The notes under the pieces are model-generated. The model did not search any database. It saw only the letters and a list, made by a program, of their open reading frames with translations, and had not been told where the DNA came from. A stretch of DNA of 64,000 bases from Paracoccaceae bacterium (GTDB lineage: Bacteria; Pseudomonadota; Alphaproteobacteria; Rhodobacterales; Rhodobacteraceae): assembly GCA_030148225.1 (NCBI GenBank), contig JASBTX010000018.1, positions 62,001 to 126,000 of the forward strand, written 5' to 3'. Both the position numbers and the translations under genes were made by a program. Each line of letters starts with the position of its first letter. Positions within the stretch are counted from its first letter, which is position 1. This document shows positions 1 through 10,362 of the stretch, piece after piece.

Positions 1-297
1 GCGGCACCCAAGAAAGCCGCCGCACCCAAGGCCGGGGCAAAGCCCAAAGCCGAAGCGAAACCCAAACCCGCCAAGAAGGCCGATGCGCCTGCGGCGGGCG
101 CGGATGATCTTAAGGAATTGTCCGGTGTCGGCCCGGCGCTGGAGAAAAAACTGCACGCCGCCGGTGTGACGTCTTTTGCCCAGATCGCGGCATGGGGCGC
201 CGACGACATTGCCGAGTTCGATGACAAACTGTCCTTTAAGGGCCGGATCGAACGCGAAGGCTGGGTCGCGCAGGCCAAAGCGAAACTTGAAGGGTAA
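1..297 (+). CDS. rplU: 50S ribosomal protein L21, C-terminal extension only (5' end outside window)
   Basis: An open frame runs from the window edge to TAA at 295-297, giving 98 visible residues. What is visible is not the L21 core but an appended tail. Residues 1-34 are an Ala/Pro/Lys-rich basic linker, and residues 36-98 contain a helix-hairpin-helix-like stretch ([17 protein letters not shown]). The call rests on position: it ends 11 bases before rpmA, and rplU-rpmA is one of the most constant bacterial gene pairs. Alphaproteobacterial L21 proteins are known to carry such long tails. The L21 core cannot be checked here. A separate HhH protein is the alternative. Confidence 0.75.
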   Translation, partial: AAPKKAAAPKAGAKPKAEAKPKPAKKADAPAAGADDLKELSGVGPALEKKLHAAGVTSFAQIAAWGADDIAEFDDKLSFKGRIEREGWVAQAKAKLEG

Positions 298-308
298 GGA
301 GAGAACAG

Positions 309-578
309 ATGGCACATAAGAAAGCTGGTGGTTCATCCCGTAACGGTCGCGATTCCGACGGCCGCCGCCTTGGCGTCAAGAAATTCGGTGGCGAGCATGT
401 GCTTGCCGGCAACATCATCGTGCGCCAGCGCGGCAACAAATGGTGGCCGGGCGACAATGTCGGTCAGGGCAAGGATCACACGCTCTTTGCGACTGCCGAA
501 GGTCACGTGAGTTTCCGCAAGGGCTTCAAGGGCCGTACCTATATTTCCGTGCTTCCGGCAGCGGAGGCCGCTGAATAA
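309..578 (+). CDS. rpmA: 50S ribosomal protein L27
   Basis: This 89-residue protein has the L27 N-terminus ([14 protein letters not shown]) and the basic, Gly-rich core that follows ([11 protein letters not shown]), at the usual family length. L27 is a component of the large ribosomal subunit whose N-terminal tail reaches the peptidyl transferase centre. The start ATG at 309 is preceded by TAAGGAG about 8 bases upstream. It follows the rplU end by 11 bases, so the two are cotranscribed. A hairpin with a T-run ends the unit at 608-638. Nothing is unusual. Confidence 0.98.
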   Translation: MAHKKAGGSSRNGRDSDGRRLGVKKFGGEHVLAGNIIVRQRGNKWWPGDNVGQGKDHTLFATAEGHVSFRKGFKGRTYISVLPAAEAAE

Positions 579-607
579 GCCGAACCTCAACGGGTAAAAG
601 ATGCAAA

Positions 608-638
608 GGGGATCGGCGACAGGCCGGTCCCTTTTTTT
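608..638 (+). terminator. Rho-independent terminator after rplU-rpmA
   Basis: A 9-pair stem (609-617 with 623-631, one G-U pair) closes a 5-base loop and is followed by seven T at 632-638. It lies 30 bases after the rpmA stop, as expected for the end of the rplU-rpmA unit. It is one of the two classic T-tailed terminators seen in the window. Confidence 0.85.
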
Positions 639-644
639 ATGTTG

Positions 645-687
645 CCGCCTCCGGCAGGAGTATTTGGACAAAGAAGAAGGAGGAGGC
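645..687 (+). repeat. Short dispersed intergenic repeat, partial copy
   Basis: A GC-rich mini-hairpin (GCCTCCGGCAGGAG) is followed by GTATTTGGACAAAGAAGAAG. The second half resembles the ends of the two longer repeats at 12993-13062 and 16110-16195 (GGTATTT, then GGAACAATGAA). From memory, similar GTATTT-GG-AAG strings are common between genes of Rhodobacteraceae. It lies between the rpmA terminator and the LysE gene, and its purine-rich end may also serve as a ribosome binding region. Confidence 0.45.
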
Positions 688-706
688 GCGCAAGCGTCTG
701 AGAGAG

Positions 707-1309
707 ATGTCTGTTGCAGCCGGATCACTCGTGATATTTGCCGCCAGTCAGGTGGGCACGCCCGGACCGGCCAATCTGGCGCTGATGGCGGCGGGCGCGC
801 GCTATGGTCTGGTGCCGGTTCTGCCTTTCGTGGCGGGGGTCGCGCTTGGCAAGCAGCTGATCATCTGGCCGGTCGGTTTCGGGCTGATGAGCTATGCGGT
901 GCGCTATCCCTGGCTTTTTGAAGCGCTGAAATGGGCATCCGTCCTCTATATCCTCTGGCTGGCATGGCGGATCGTCAATCTGCGCCTGTCCGAACGCGAG
1001 GGTCCTGCCAGCGTGCCGGGTTTTTCGGCCGGTCTGCCGGTCCATCCGCTGAACCCCAAGGCATGGGCAATGGTCACAGCGGCCTTTACCGGCTTTGTCA
1101 CGCCGGACACACCCGCCCTGACGGCGACAGCGCTGATCGCGGTGATATTTCTGGGGCTGCAGGTGCTGCTGCATCCGTTTTGGGCGCTGGCGGGCGCGCG
1201 GATCGCCCGGCAGGTGGCGGGCAGGCAGGGCGAGCGCGTTCTGATGTGGGGGCTGGCCGCAGCGACGGTGGCCAGTGTTTTTTACGCTGTTTTCGCGGGA
1301 GGCCGTTGA
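707..1309 (+). CDS. LysE/RhtB family amino-acid exporter
   Basis: This 200-residue hydrophobic protein has about five or six membrane segments, the size and layout of the LysE/RhtB efflux family. The conserved early GTPGPANLALMAAGARYG stretch is present at about residues 17-34. A central Pro-rich turn (HPLNPKAW) is also typical. Family members export amino acids or related small metabolites, and the substrate cannot be told from sequence. The stop overlaps the start of the downstream GNAT gene by one base, suggesting cotranscription with the two acetyltransferases. Confidence 0.85.
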   Translation: MSVAAGSLVIFAASQVGTPGPANLALMAAGARYGLVPVLPFVAGVALGKQLIIWPVGFGLMSYAVRYPWLFEALKWASVLYILWLAWRIVNLRLSEREGPASVPGFSAGLPVHPLNPKAWAMVTAAFTGFVTPDTPALTATALIAVIFLGLQVLLHPFWALAGARIARQVAGRQGERVLMWGLAAATVASVFYAVFAGGR

Positions 1310-1847
1310 TGGAGATCGTGCGTTTTGACACCCAGCCTGTCATCCGGGGCGCGCGGCTGACGCTGCGCCCGGTCAGCATGTCCGATGCCGGGGCGATCGC
1401 GCTTTATGCCGGGGATCAGCGCGTGGCCGAATGGACACGCTCGATCCCGCACCCGATGCCACCCGGCGCGGCTGAGGCCTTTATCCGCCAGGTACAGGCG
1501 CCGGAGCGGAGCGAGGATGTCTGGGTGATCGAGGGGCATGAAGGCGGGCTGCGCGGTGTGCTGGGCCTGATGGGGCTGGAGCGGATGGATCGCGGGCAGT
1601 CGGAAATCAAGTATTGGGTGGCACCGCAATTCTGGCGGGCCGGGATCGCGTCTGAGGCGGTGATGACGCTGATCGGGGCCAATCCGCATCATGCGCGCAC
1701 CATCTTTGCCGAGGTGTTTCAGGGCAACCATGCCTCGGCGCGGGTGCTGTCGCATGCCGGTTTTGATTATCTGGGCGATGCTGAGGCGTACTCGGTGGCG
1801 CGCAACAGCAGGGTGGCGACATGGACCTATCTGCGCAGGATGGGCAG

Positions 1848-1851
<4 letters not shown>
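1309..1851 (+). CDS. GNAT family N-acetyltransferase (RimJ/RimL-like)
   Basis: This 180-residue protein starts at the ATG at 1309, sharing one base with the LysE stop; a longer frame upstream is just readthrough. It opens with the RimJ/RimL-type strand (IRGARLTLRPVSMSDAGA), and has a central EIKYWVAPQFWRAGIASEA segment that includes the acetyl-CoA binding turn. It ends with the usual N-x-A-S-x-x-V-L-x-x-A-G-F helix and strand (NHASARVLSHAGF). The substrate is unknown; it could be a ribosomal protein N-terminus or a small molecule. A second GNAT follows directly. Confidence 0.88.
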
Positions 1852-4514
<2,663 letters not shown>

Positions 4515-4518
<4 letters not shown>

Positions 4519-5768
4519 ACGAGATGACAAATATACCATCCGTGATGAAGGATATCGGAGAGCGCGCGCGCCGCGCGGCTGCGGCCCTTGCCTATGCACC
4601 GGCAGAACAGAAATCCGGGGCACTGCGGGCCGCGGCACAAGCGGTGCGGGACGGGGTGGATACGATCATCGCCGAAAACGCCCGCGACATGGAATATGGC
4701 CGTGAAAAGGGGCTGTCGGCGGCGATGCTGGACCGGCTTATGCTGGATGAGGCCCGGATCATGGCAATCGCCGACGGGCTGGAGAGTGTCGCGGACCTGC
4801 CCGATCCGGTGGGTGCGGTGCTCAGGGAATGGGATATGCCGAACGGGCTGAATATCCGCCGGGTCCGCACGCCGCTGGGGGTGATCGGGGTCATCTATGA
4901 AAGCCGTCCGAATGTCACCGCCGATGCGGGTGCGCTCTGCCTCAAGGCCGGGAATGCGGTCTTGTTACGGGGCGGGTCCGAGAGTTTTCATTCCTCAGGT
5001 GCGATCCATGCCTGCCTTGTCGCGGGGCTGAAATCGGCCGGACTGCCCGAGGATGCGATCCTGCGGGTGCCCACACGTGACCGCGCCGCGGTCAGCGAGA
5101 TGCTCAGAATGACCGAGCATATCGACGTTATCGTGCCGCGTGGCGGCAAGGGCCTTGTCGGGCTGGTGCAGCGCGAGGCGCGGGTGCCTGTTTTCGCCCA
5201 TCTAGAGGGTATCTGTCACATATTCCTCGACCGGGCAGCCGATCCGGCCAAGGCGGTTGATGTGGTGCTGAACGCCAAGACCCGTCGCACGGGCATTTGC
5301 GGCGCTGCCGAGTGCCTGTTGGTTCACCGTGACGCACTGGCGCTGGGCCAGAGTATCATCGACGCCCTGATCGAGGCCGGTGTCGAGGTGCGCGCCGATA
5401 CGGGGCTGTCCGGCAGCACCAAGGCCAATCCGGATGATTTTGGCCGGGAATTTCTGGATATGATCATCGCCGCGCGCGTGGTCGATGATATCGACGGGGC
5501 GATTGCGCATATCCGGGCCTACGGGTCGAACCATACCGATTGCATCCTGACCGAGGATGACGCGGCGGCAGCACGGTTCTTTGAGCAGCTCGACAGTGCC
5601 ATTCTGATGCGCAACGCCTCGACCCAGTTTGCCGATGGCGGTGAGTTCGGGATGGGCGCCGAGATCGGGATCGCGACGGGCAAGATGCATGCAAGGGGGC
5701 CGGTAGGGGCCGAACAGCTGACCAGTTTCAAATACCTGGTCACCGGGGATGGCACGGTCCGTGGCTAG
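4515..5768 (+). CDS. proA: Glutamate-5-semialdehyde dehydrogenase (gamma-glutamyl phosphate reductase)
   Basis: This 417-residue enzyme reduces gamma-glutamyl phosphate with NADPH in the second step of proline synthesis. The aldehyde-dehydrogenase-like fold is clear: [20 protein letters not shown], the GGKGL nucleotide region, and the catalytic Cys at about residue 262 in [13 protein letters not shown]. It starts at ATG 4515, overlapping proB by 4 bases, so the two kinase and reductase steps are translationally coupled. It ends 10 bases from the convergent chpT stop. Confidence 0.97.
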
Positions 5769-5777
5769 GTTCCGCCG

Positions 5778-6368
5778 TCAGAAGGCCACGCTCATCTGGT
5801 CTGCGTCGATGCTGACCACGGGTATGCGCCCGGTTTGGTTCAGATCGGACGCCAGCAGCAGAAACTCGATCTTGGCAGGTGTTGTCGCGTCAGGTCCGCC
5901 ATCCGCGCGCTGAAGGCCCTGCCAGTCGCGCTCATTGATGCTCAGGCGCGATGATCTGGCCTCAAGAAACCAGCCCTGATGGGTTGCCTCGATATGTATC
6001 GCGCCGCCATGGGGCAGGGCAGCGCCAAGGCAGAGCAGCGCCAGAAACACCCGGCGCACCGCATCGCGCGGTAAATCATCCCCTGAATTCCAGTGATAGA
6101 CGACTTTCCCACCGCGCGCCTCTTCGCGCAGAATCATGAGGACGCGGTCCCGGGCGATGCGCTGATCCGGCTCGGCCGCGCCAAAGGCCACGCGAAAGAA
6201 TTGCAGCCGCGCATTGGCATTCTCGAAACTCTCCACGATCAGCGCCAGTTCCGGGCTGGGGCTGGCACCCTGCAGCGCCATCAATTCCAGCCCGTTGCCA
6301 ATCGCGCCCAGAGGGCTGATAAGGTCGTGACAGATGCGCGATGAGACCAGTGCCGAGAAATCCTGCAT
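5778..6368 (-). CDS. chpT: Histidine phosphotransferase ChpT
   Basis: The 196-residue protein begins with ALVSSRICHDLISPLGAIGNGLEL, which carries the phospho-accepting His and the DHp-like helix of ChpT, followed by a degenerate ATPase-like half without a nucleotide-binding signature. In Caulobacter and relatives ChpT passes phosphate from CckA to CtrA and CpdR. In Rhodobacterales the same relay controls motility, quorum responses and gene transfer agents. The start is ATG 6366-6368, divergent from the DUF3553 gene only 22 bases away. The call is made from the conserved N-terminus and length. Confidence 0.88.
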   Translation of the reverse strand: MQDFSALVSSRICHDLISPLGAIGNGLELMALQGASPSPELALIVESFENANARLQFFRVAFGAAEPDQRIARDRVLMILREEARGGKVVYHWNSGDDLPRDAVRRVFLALLCLGAALPHGGAIHIEATHQGWFLEARSSRLSINERDWQGLQRADGGPDATTPAKIEFLLLASDLNQTGRIPVVSIDADQMSVAF

Positions 6369-6390
6369 GGCCTAGCGCGCCTTTTGGGGA

Positions 6391-6579
6391 TTGCCGGATA
6401 TGCACAACGCCAACGATATGCTCGCGCCGGGAATGCTGGTGCGCCACCCCGGGCAGGCCGATTGGGGTATCGGACAGGTCCAGTCAAATATCGACGGCCG
6501 TGTGACCGTGAATTTCAGAGAGGCGGGAAAGCAGGTCATCAGCAGCAGCGAGGTCGCCCTGGAATGGGTTATTGACTAA
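6391..6579 (+). CDS. DUF3553 domain small protein
   Basis: This 62-residue protein contains the short SH3-like pattern typical of DUF3553: PGMLVRHPGQADWGIGQVQS, a Gly/Val strand (GRVTVNF), then an acidic residue-rich end. The segment resembles the C-terminal tail found in some UvrD-type helicases and RNA polymerase binding modules, so a protein-binding role is possible but unproved. Two starts are possible (ATG 6391 or 6400). It is divergent from chpT with a 22-base gap, and its stop codon lies inside the left arm of an AT-rich inverted repeat at 6572-6618. Confidence 0.8.
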   Translation: MPDMHNANDMLAPGMLVRHPGQADWGIGQVQSNIDGRVTVNFREAGKQVISSSEVALEWVID

Positions 6580-6618
6580 ATACAACACCACAAAACAACC
6601 TATAGGTGTATTTGTCAA
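6572..6618. other. AT-rich inverted repeat at the end of the DUF3553 gene
   Basis: TTGACTAAATACA at 6572-6584 is matched by TGTATTTGTCAA at 6607-6618, giving a 12-pair stem with one bulged base around a 22-base loop that is also AT-rich. The DUF3553 stop TAA is within the left arm. It could be a terminator without a T-run, or a regulator site for olsB 100 bases downstream. The local AT-richness stands out against the flanking coding DNA. Confidence 0.4.
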
Positions 6619-6720
6619 CACCAATCGGGACAGATCGATCCTGTGTCCCGAACGCGGAATGATTGAATTGCGCGCAGCCACTGCCTAAAAGTCTGAAGGC
6701 AGTGCAAAACGTTCGGGGCC

Positions 6721-7494
6721 ATGAGCGGAAACGATCCCAATTTCACAGTCCGGCTGGCCGAAACAGCCGGGGATCATCGGGCGATCCAGCGCCTGCGATA
6801 CGCGGTTTTCGTCGAAGAGCTGGGTGGCGACGGTGCCATGGTCGACCATGAGAACCGGCTGGAGCGGGATCGGTTCGATCCGCATTGCGATCACCTGATG
6901 ATCATCGATGAGGGCGCGCACGGCGCGCGCAGGGTTGTCGGTGCCTACCGGCTGATGACCTCTGCGATGGCGGCGCGGGCCGGTGCGTTTTATTCAGCCG
7001 GTGAATATGACCTAACAGCGCTGACGGCATCGGGGCGCAACATACTCGAGCTCGGGCGGTCATGTCTCGATGCGGACTATCGCGGCGGAATGGCGATGAT
7101 GCATCTCTGGGCGGGGCTGGTCGATTACTGTGCAAAGCACCGGATCGAGCTCTTGTTCGGTGTGGCCAGCTTCCACGGTACAAATGTTGAAAAACTGAAA
7201 CAGCCGCTCGCCAATCTGCATCACCATCACCTCGCGCCCGAACCGATCCGGGTGCGCGCTATCGACGCCCATTTTCAGCGCATGGACCTCGTGTCGGCGG
7301 GGCAGGTGGACCGGGTTGGCGCGATGCGGGCCACCCCGGCACTGATCAAGGCCTATCTCAGGATGGGCGGAACCGTGGGTGAGGGCGCCTTTGTCGATCA
7401 TGCCTTCAACACCACGGATATCTGCCTGATCATGGACACTGCCAACATCTCGCAAAAGCATCTGAACCTCTATGCACGGGGGGCCGCGGGGTGA
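6721..7494 (+). CDS. olsB: Ornithine-acyl[acyl carrier protein] N-acyltransferase (OlsB)
   Basis: This 257-residue member of the OlsB/hemolysin-like GNAT group has the family sequence LRYAVFVEELGGDGAMVDHE near its start, a central ELGRSCLDADYRGG, and a C-terminal FNTTDICLIMDT. OlsB attaches a 3-hydroxyacyl chain to the alpha-amino group of ornithine to make lyso-ornithine lipid. The next gene, olsA, overlaps it as GTGA and supplies the second acyl transfer, so the pair makes ornithine lipid, a phosphorus-free membrane lipid. A second, more distant paralogue is at 42801. Exact substrate choice is not visible from sequence. Confidence 0.88.
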   Translation: MSGNDPNFTVRLAETAGDHRAIQRLRYAVFVEELGGDGAMVDHENRLERDRFDPHCDHLMIIDEGAHGARRVVGAYRLMTSAMAARAGAFYSAGEYDLTALTASGRNILELGRSCLDADYRGGMAMMHLWAGLVDYCAKHRIELLFGVASFHGTNVEKLKQPLANLHHHHLAPEPIRVRAIDAHFQRMDLVSAGQVDRVGAMRATPALIKAYLRMGGTVGEGAFVDHAFNTTDICLIMDTANISQKHLNLYARGAAG

Positions 7495-8330
7495 GCCCGA
7501 CATGGCGATCCGACACACCCCCCGCCCAAATGCAGATCACGTTGGGGGGCTGGATACGTGTGGCCTTGCGCGCCAGCGCGCTGGCTGTTCTGGTGTTCGG
7601 TTGTCTGGCGATCCTTCTTTTCGTCCGCCTGATCGAGCGACCGCTCTGGGGGATGCGCCGGCCCCTGACGCCATGGATCACGCGATTTGTCTGTCTGAAC
7701 GCGCTCAGGATCATCGGAATCGCCTATATTCAGCATGGTCGTCCGATGTCAGGCGCGGGCGTGGTGGTGGCAAACCATGCCTCGTGGCTGGATATATTTA
7801 CGCTAAACGCGGCGCAATCGATCTATTTCGTGTCCAAGGCCGAGGTTTCGGCCTGGCCCGGAATCGGCTGGCTTGCGCGGGCGACCGGCACCGTCTTTGT
7901 CCGCCGCGACCGGCGCGAGGCGCGCGCGCAGACCCGCCTGCTGGCAGAGCGTTTGCGCGAGGGTCACAAACTGGCGATGTTTCCCGAAGGTACCAGTACA
8001 GATGGATTACAGGTATTAACATTTAAATCAACGCTATATCAGGCAATATTAGAGCAAAGTAACAACAACGATATCGCGGTTCAGCCGGTCAGTATCCGCT
8101 ATCATGCCCCGCCGGGACACGACCCAAGGCTCTATGGCTGGTGGGGCGATATGGAGTTTGGGCCGCATCTGTTGCGAACGCTGGCCACAGCGCCACAGGG
8201 AAACGTAACAATTCAGTTCAATAAGCCGCTGCAAGTATCAGATTATAAAACAAGAAAAGAACTTGCCAAAGCATCGGAAATTGCCGTTCGCGCTGGATTC
8301 GATGCGACTTCACCACATATGAGCAACTGA
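7491..8330 (+). CDS. olsA: Lyso-ornithine lipid O-acyltransferase (1-acyl-sn-glycerol-3-phosphate acyltransferase family)
   Basis: This 279-residue protein has the acyltransferase signatures in order: NHASWLD (the HX4D motif, about residues 92-98), VRRDRREARAQ, and FPEGTSTDG. An N-terminal hydrophobic segment (about 24-45) anchors it to the membrane. It starts at GTG 7491 within GTGA. OlsA adds the ester-linked chain to lyso-ornithine lipid; some homologues also act on lysophosphatidic acid. Two stretches, about 8004-8080 and 8212-8300, use AT-rich codons (TTA, ATA, CTA, TCA) that are otherwise rare here, while the motifs around them use normal GC-rich codons. Confidence 0.9.
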   Translation: MSPTWRSDTPPAQMQITLGGWIRVALRASALAVLVFGCLAILLFVRLIERPLWGMRRPLTPWITRFVCLNALRIIGIAYIQHGRPMSGAGVVVANHASWLDIFTLNAAQSIYFVSKAEVSAWPGIGWLARATGTVFVRRDRREARAQTRLLAERLREGHKLAMFPEGTSTDGLQVLTFKSTLYQAILEQSNNNDIAVQPVSIRYHAPPGHDPRLYGWWGDMEFGPHLLRTLATAPQGNVTIQFNKPLQVSDYKTRKELAKASEIAVRAGFDATSPHMSN

Positions 8331-8376
8331 TTTGCAGAATTGCCCCCTATCGGACGCCACGAACAGGCGGTTCTAC

Positions 8377-8395
8377 TGTTTCCAAATTGGAAACA
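8377..8395. other. Perfect 19-base palindrome between olsA and the ThiE-like gene
   Basis: TGTTTCCAAATTGGAAACA has 9-base arms around a single central A. It lies between two convergent genes and has no T-run, so it does not look like a standard terminator. The AT-rich core with TTTCC and GGAAA half-sites looks like a dimeric regulator operator. I do not recognise the regulator, and no start codon for a gene reading out of the site is close by. Confidence 0.4.
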
Positions 8396-8444
8396 ATGGC
8401 CGGTCATTCAGAAACAGGGTTTGAATCCCTGCAAGACATCTCTG

Positions 8445-9056
8445 TCAGCCCAGGATCTGCGCCAGTCGTTCGGCAGGCTGATCGCTGTCCCATATTTCAG
8501 GCCCGATCCCGATGAAATCCGCATGTGCCGATAGCTCGGATACGGCCAGCGCCGTTACACCGCCTTCGGCGACAACCGGGACTTCGATCATCTCACTCCA
8601 CCAGGCAAAAAGGTCTGCTTCGGCAATCGCACCCGATCCCAGCGCGGATTGCGATACTGGTCCAAAGCTGACGTAATCCGCGCCGGCCTCGCCCGCACTC
8701 ATGCCGTCATGGCGCGAGTTACCGCAATAGGCGCCAATGATCACATCTTCGCCAAGCTCGCGGCGCAGCTTGCCCACCTGCCGCGCCCCGTCGCCAAGAT
8801 GCACACCATCCAGCCCCAGCCGCGTCACCAGCTGGACATGGGCATCGATGACCATGGCGATATCGCGCGCATGGCAGATATCGCGCAGCGCGTCCGCGGC
8901 CCGGATCACCTGATCTTCATCCGGCGACGCCATGGCAAGGCGAAAGCAGGAAACCGGGTGCCTGTCCAGCACCGCGCTCAGACGCCCTGCAAAAACGGAA
9001 AGTTCGAAATCTGAAGGTGAGATCAGATAGATTTGTGCTGTTTCCTGATCGGCCAT
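8445..9056 (-). CDS. Thiamine phosphate synthase-like TIM-barrel protein (ThiE family, probably degenerate)
   Basis: The 203-residue protein aligns along its length with ThiE/TenI: a first strand (QIYLISPSDF), GVHLGDGARQVGKLR, IIGAYCGNSRHDGMSAGEAGADYVSFGPV, and VVAEGGVT. Several ThiE signature residues differ. The IND(R) segment is VIDAH, the usual pyrophosphate-binding TxTK loop is replaced by SQSALGSGA, and the phosphate loop is altered. It may therefore be a TenI-like or non-thiamine barrel. It is transcribed convergently to olsA, with no other thiamine gene nearby. I am sure of the fold but not of the activity. Confidence 0.75.
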   Translation of the reverse strand: MADQETAQIYLISPSDFELSVFAGRLSAVLDRHPVSCFRLAMASPDEDQVIRAADALRDICHARDIAMVIDAHVQLVTRLGLDGVHLGDGARQVGKLRRELGEDVIIGAYCGNSRHDGMSAGEAGADYVSFGPVSQSALGSGAIAEADLFAWWSEMIEVPVVAEGGVTALAVSELSAHADFIGIGPEIWDSDQPAERLAQILG

Positions 9057-9094
9057 CGCCCAGTGCTCCGGTTATTCCTGCCCGCGCATGCGGG

Positions 9095-9424
9095 TCATTT
9101 GGCAGGCAGGCCGCCCACGAATTCCAGCGAGAGGCGCAGCCATTCAGCGCGCTTGTCATCCTCTGCGAGCGCGGCGTCAACCACATCGATCATCCCGCCC
9201 ATCCTGCGCCCGGTGAATGTCATCGGTCCGGCCCCGTCAATCGCCAGCGCAGCCGCCTCGTTATCCTTGCCCACGCGGAACATCGCGCCGTTCTTGTGCA
9301 CCCCGCAAAGCATGTTTCCATCCAATAGAAAGCAAAGCCCGCCGAACATCTTCTTTTCCGTGATCCCGGCCCGTTCCGCCAGATCCTCGCGCAGGATTTC
9401 ACTCAATCCCTCATCATACGCCAT
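9095..9424 (-). CDS. TfoX/Sxy N-terminal domain protein
   Basis: I take the start at ATG 9422-9424 (MAYDEGLSEILREDL), as in other small TfoX proteins; an in-frame ATG at 9439 adds five residues. The 109-residue protein has the core KMFGGLCFLLDGNMLCGV and the following strand pattern of the TfoX N-terminal domain, without the C-terminal HhH domain of E. coli Sxy. In gammaproteobacteria Sxy controls competence with CRP; small alphaproteobacterial versions have no established role. It lies 38 bases after the ThiE-like gene start on the same strand. Confidence 0.85.
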   Translation of the reverse strand: MAYDEGLSEILREDLAERAGITEKKMFGGLCFLLDGNMLCGVHKNGAMFRVGKDNEAAALAIDGAGPMTFTGRRMGGMIDVVDAALAEDDKRAEWLRLSLEFVGGLPAK

Positions 9425-9501
9425 TGCCGGCTCCCTCACTCTGTCGTCTTGTCCTGTCTTTGCGCAAAGCGTATCACGCCCCGACCAATTCGCGAGGGAT
9501 A

Positions 9502-10275
9502 ATGTCAGGCCGTTTTCAGAACGAAACGCCGCAAGAGCAGAACGGGCCGCAGCCTGCCGTGGTGCTCGTCAGGCCGCAAATGGGCGAAAATATCGGGGCT
9601 GCCGCGCGGGCAATGTGGAATTTCGGCCTTTTCCGAATGCGTCTGGTTCAGCCACGCGATGGCTGGCCCAACCCGCGCGCCGTCGCGACATCCAGCGGGG
9701 CAGGGCGCGTACTGGACAACCTTTCCGTGCACGACGCAACGGCGGATGCGGTGGCCGATTGCGGCTTTGTCTATGCCACCACTGCGCGGGCACGCGGCCT
9801 GACCAAGGATATTCTGACCCCGGAAGAGGCCATGCGCGACGCCCATGCCCGTATCGGTCGGGGCCAGCAGGTTGCGATCCTCTTCGGGCCCGAACGTTCA
9901 GGCCTTGAAAATGACGATATCGCCCGGGCCAACGCCGTGATCTCGGTTCCCGTCAACCCGGCCTTTGCCTCGCTCAACCTCGGTCAGTGCGTTTTGCTGA
10001 CCGCCTATGAATGGCGTCGCCAGCAGCAGGATATGCCGCAGGAAACCCCGCCCGGCATGCTGGCCGAGCCCGCGCAGGCGATCGAGATCGAGAAACTGCA
10101 CGACCATTTCACCCAAAGGCTTGATGCGGTGAATTTCTTCTTTCCCGAAGCCAAGGCGCCGGGCATGCGGCTCAACCTGCGCAATATGCTCTCGCGCATG
10201 CCGCTCACACGGGCCGATGTGCAGACCTTTCACGGGATATTGCGCGCGCTCACGCGGCGGCATGACCGGGGCTGA
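9502..10275 (+). CDS. trmJ: tRNA/rRNA 2'-O-methyltransferase, SpoU/TrmJ type
   Basis: From ATG 9502 this is a 257-residue SPOUT methyltransferase. It opens with VVLVRPQMGENIGAAARAMWNFG (motif 1 of the TrmJ group) and carries LFGPERSGLENDDIA and VPVNPAFASLNLGQ (motifs 2 and 3, the trefoil-knot cofactor site). TrmJ makes 2'-O-methyl at position 32 of several tRNAs. The size and the C-terminal helical tail fit TrmJ better than TrmL or RlmB. The frame extends upstream to 9424, but the family N-terminus fits ATG 9502. ctaA follows 87 bases later. Confidence 0.87.
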   Translation: MSGRFQNETPQEQNGPQPAVVLVRPQMGENIGAAARAMWNFGLFRMRLVQPRDGWPNPRAVATSSGAGRVLDNLSVHDATADAVADCGFVYATTARARGLTKDILTPEEAMRDAHARIGRGQQVAILFGPERSGLENDDIARANAVISVPVNPAFASLNLGQCVLLTAYEWRRQQQDMPQETPPGMLAEPAQAIEIEKLHDHFTQRLDAVNFFFPEAKAPGMRLNLRNMLSRMPLTRADVQTFHGILRALTRRHDRG

Positions 10276-10362
10276 TGCGGCGAATGGGCCATTGTCCTTG
10301 ATCCTCATCCGCCCTAATTTCCAGCCCAAAGCGAACCGAGCAGCGCCTGAAGGGCAGAACCC

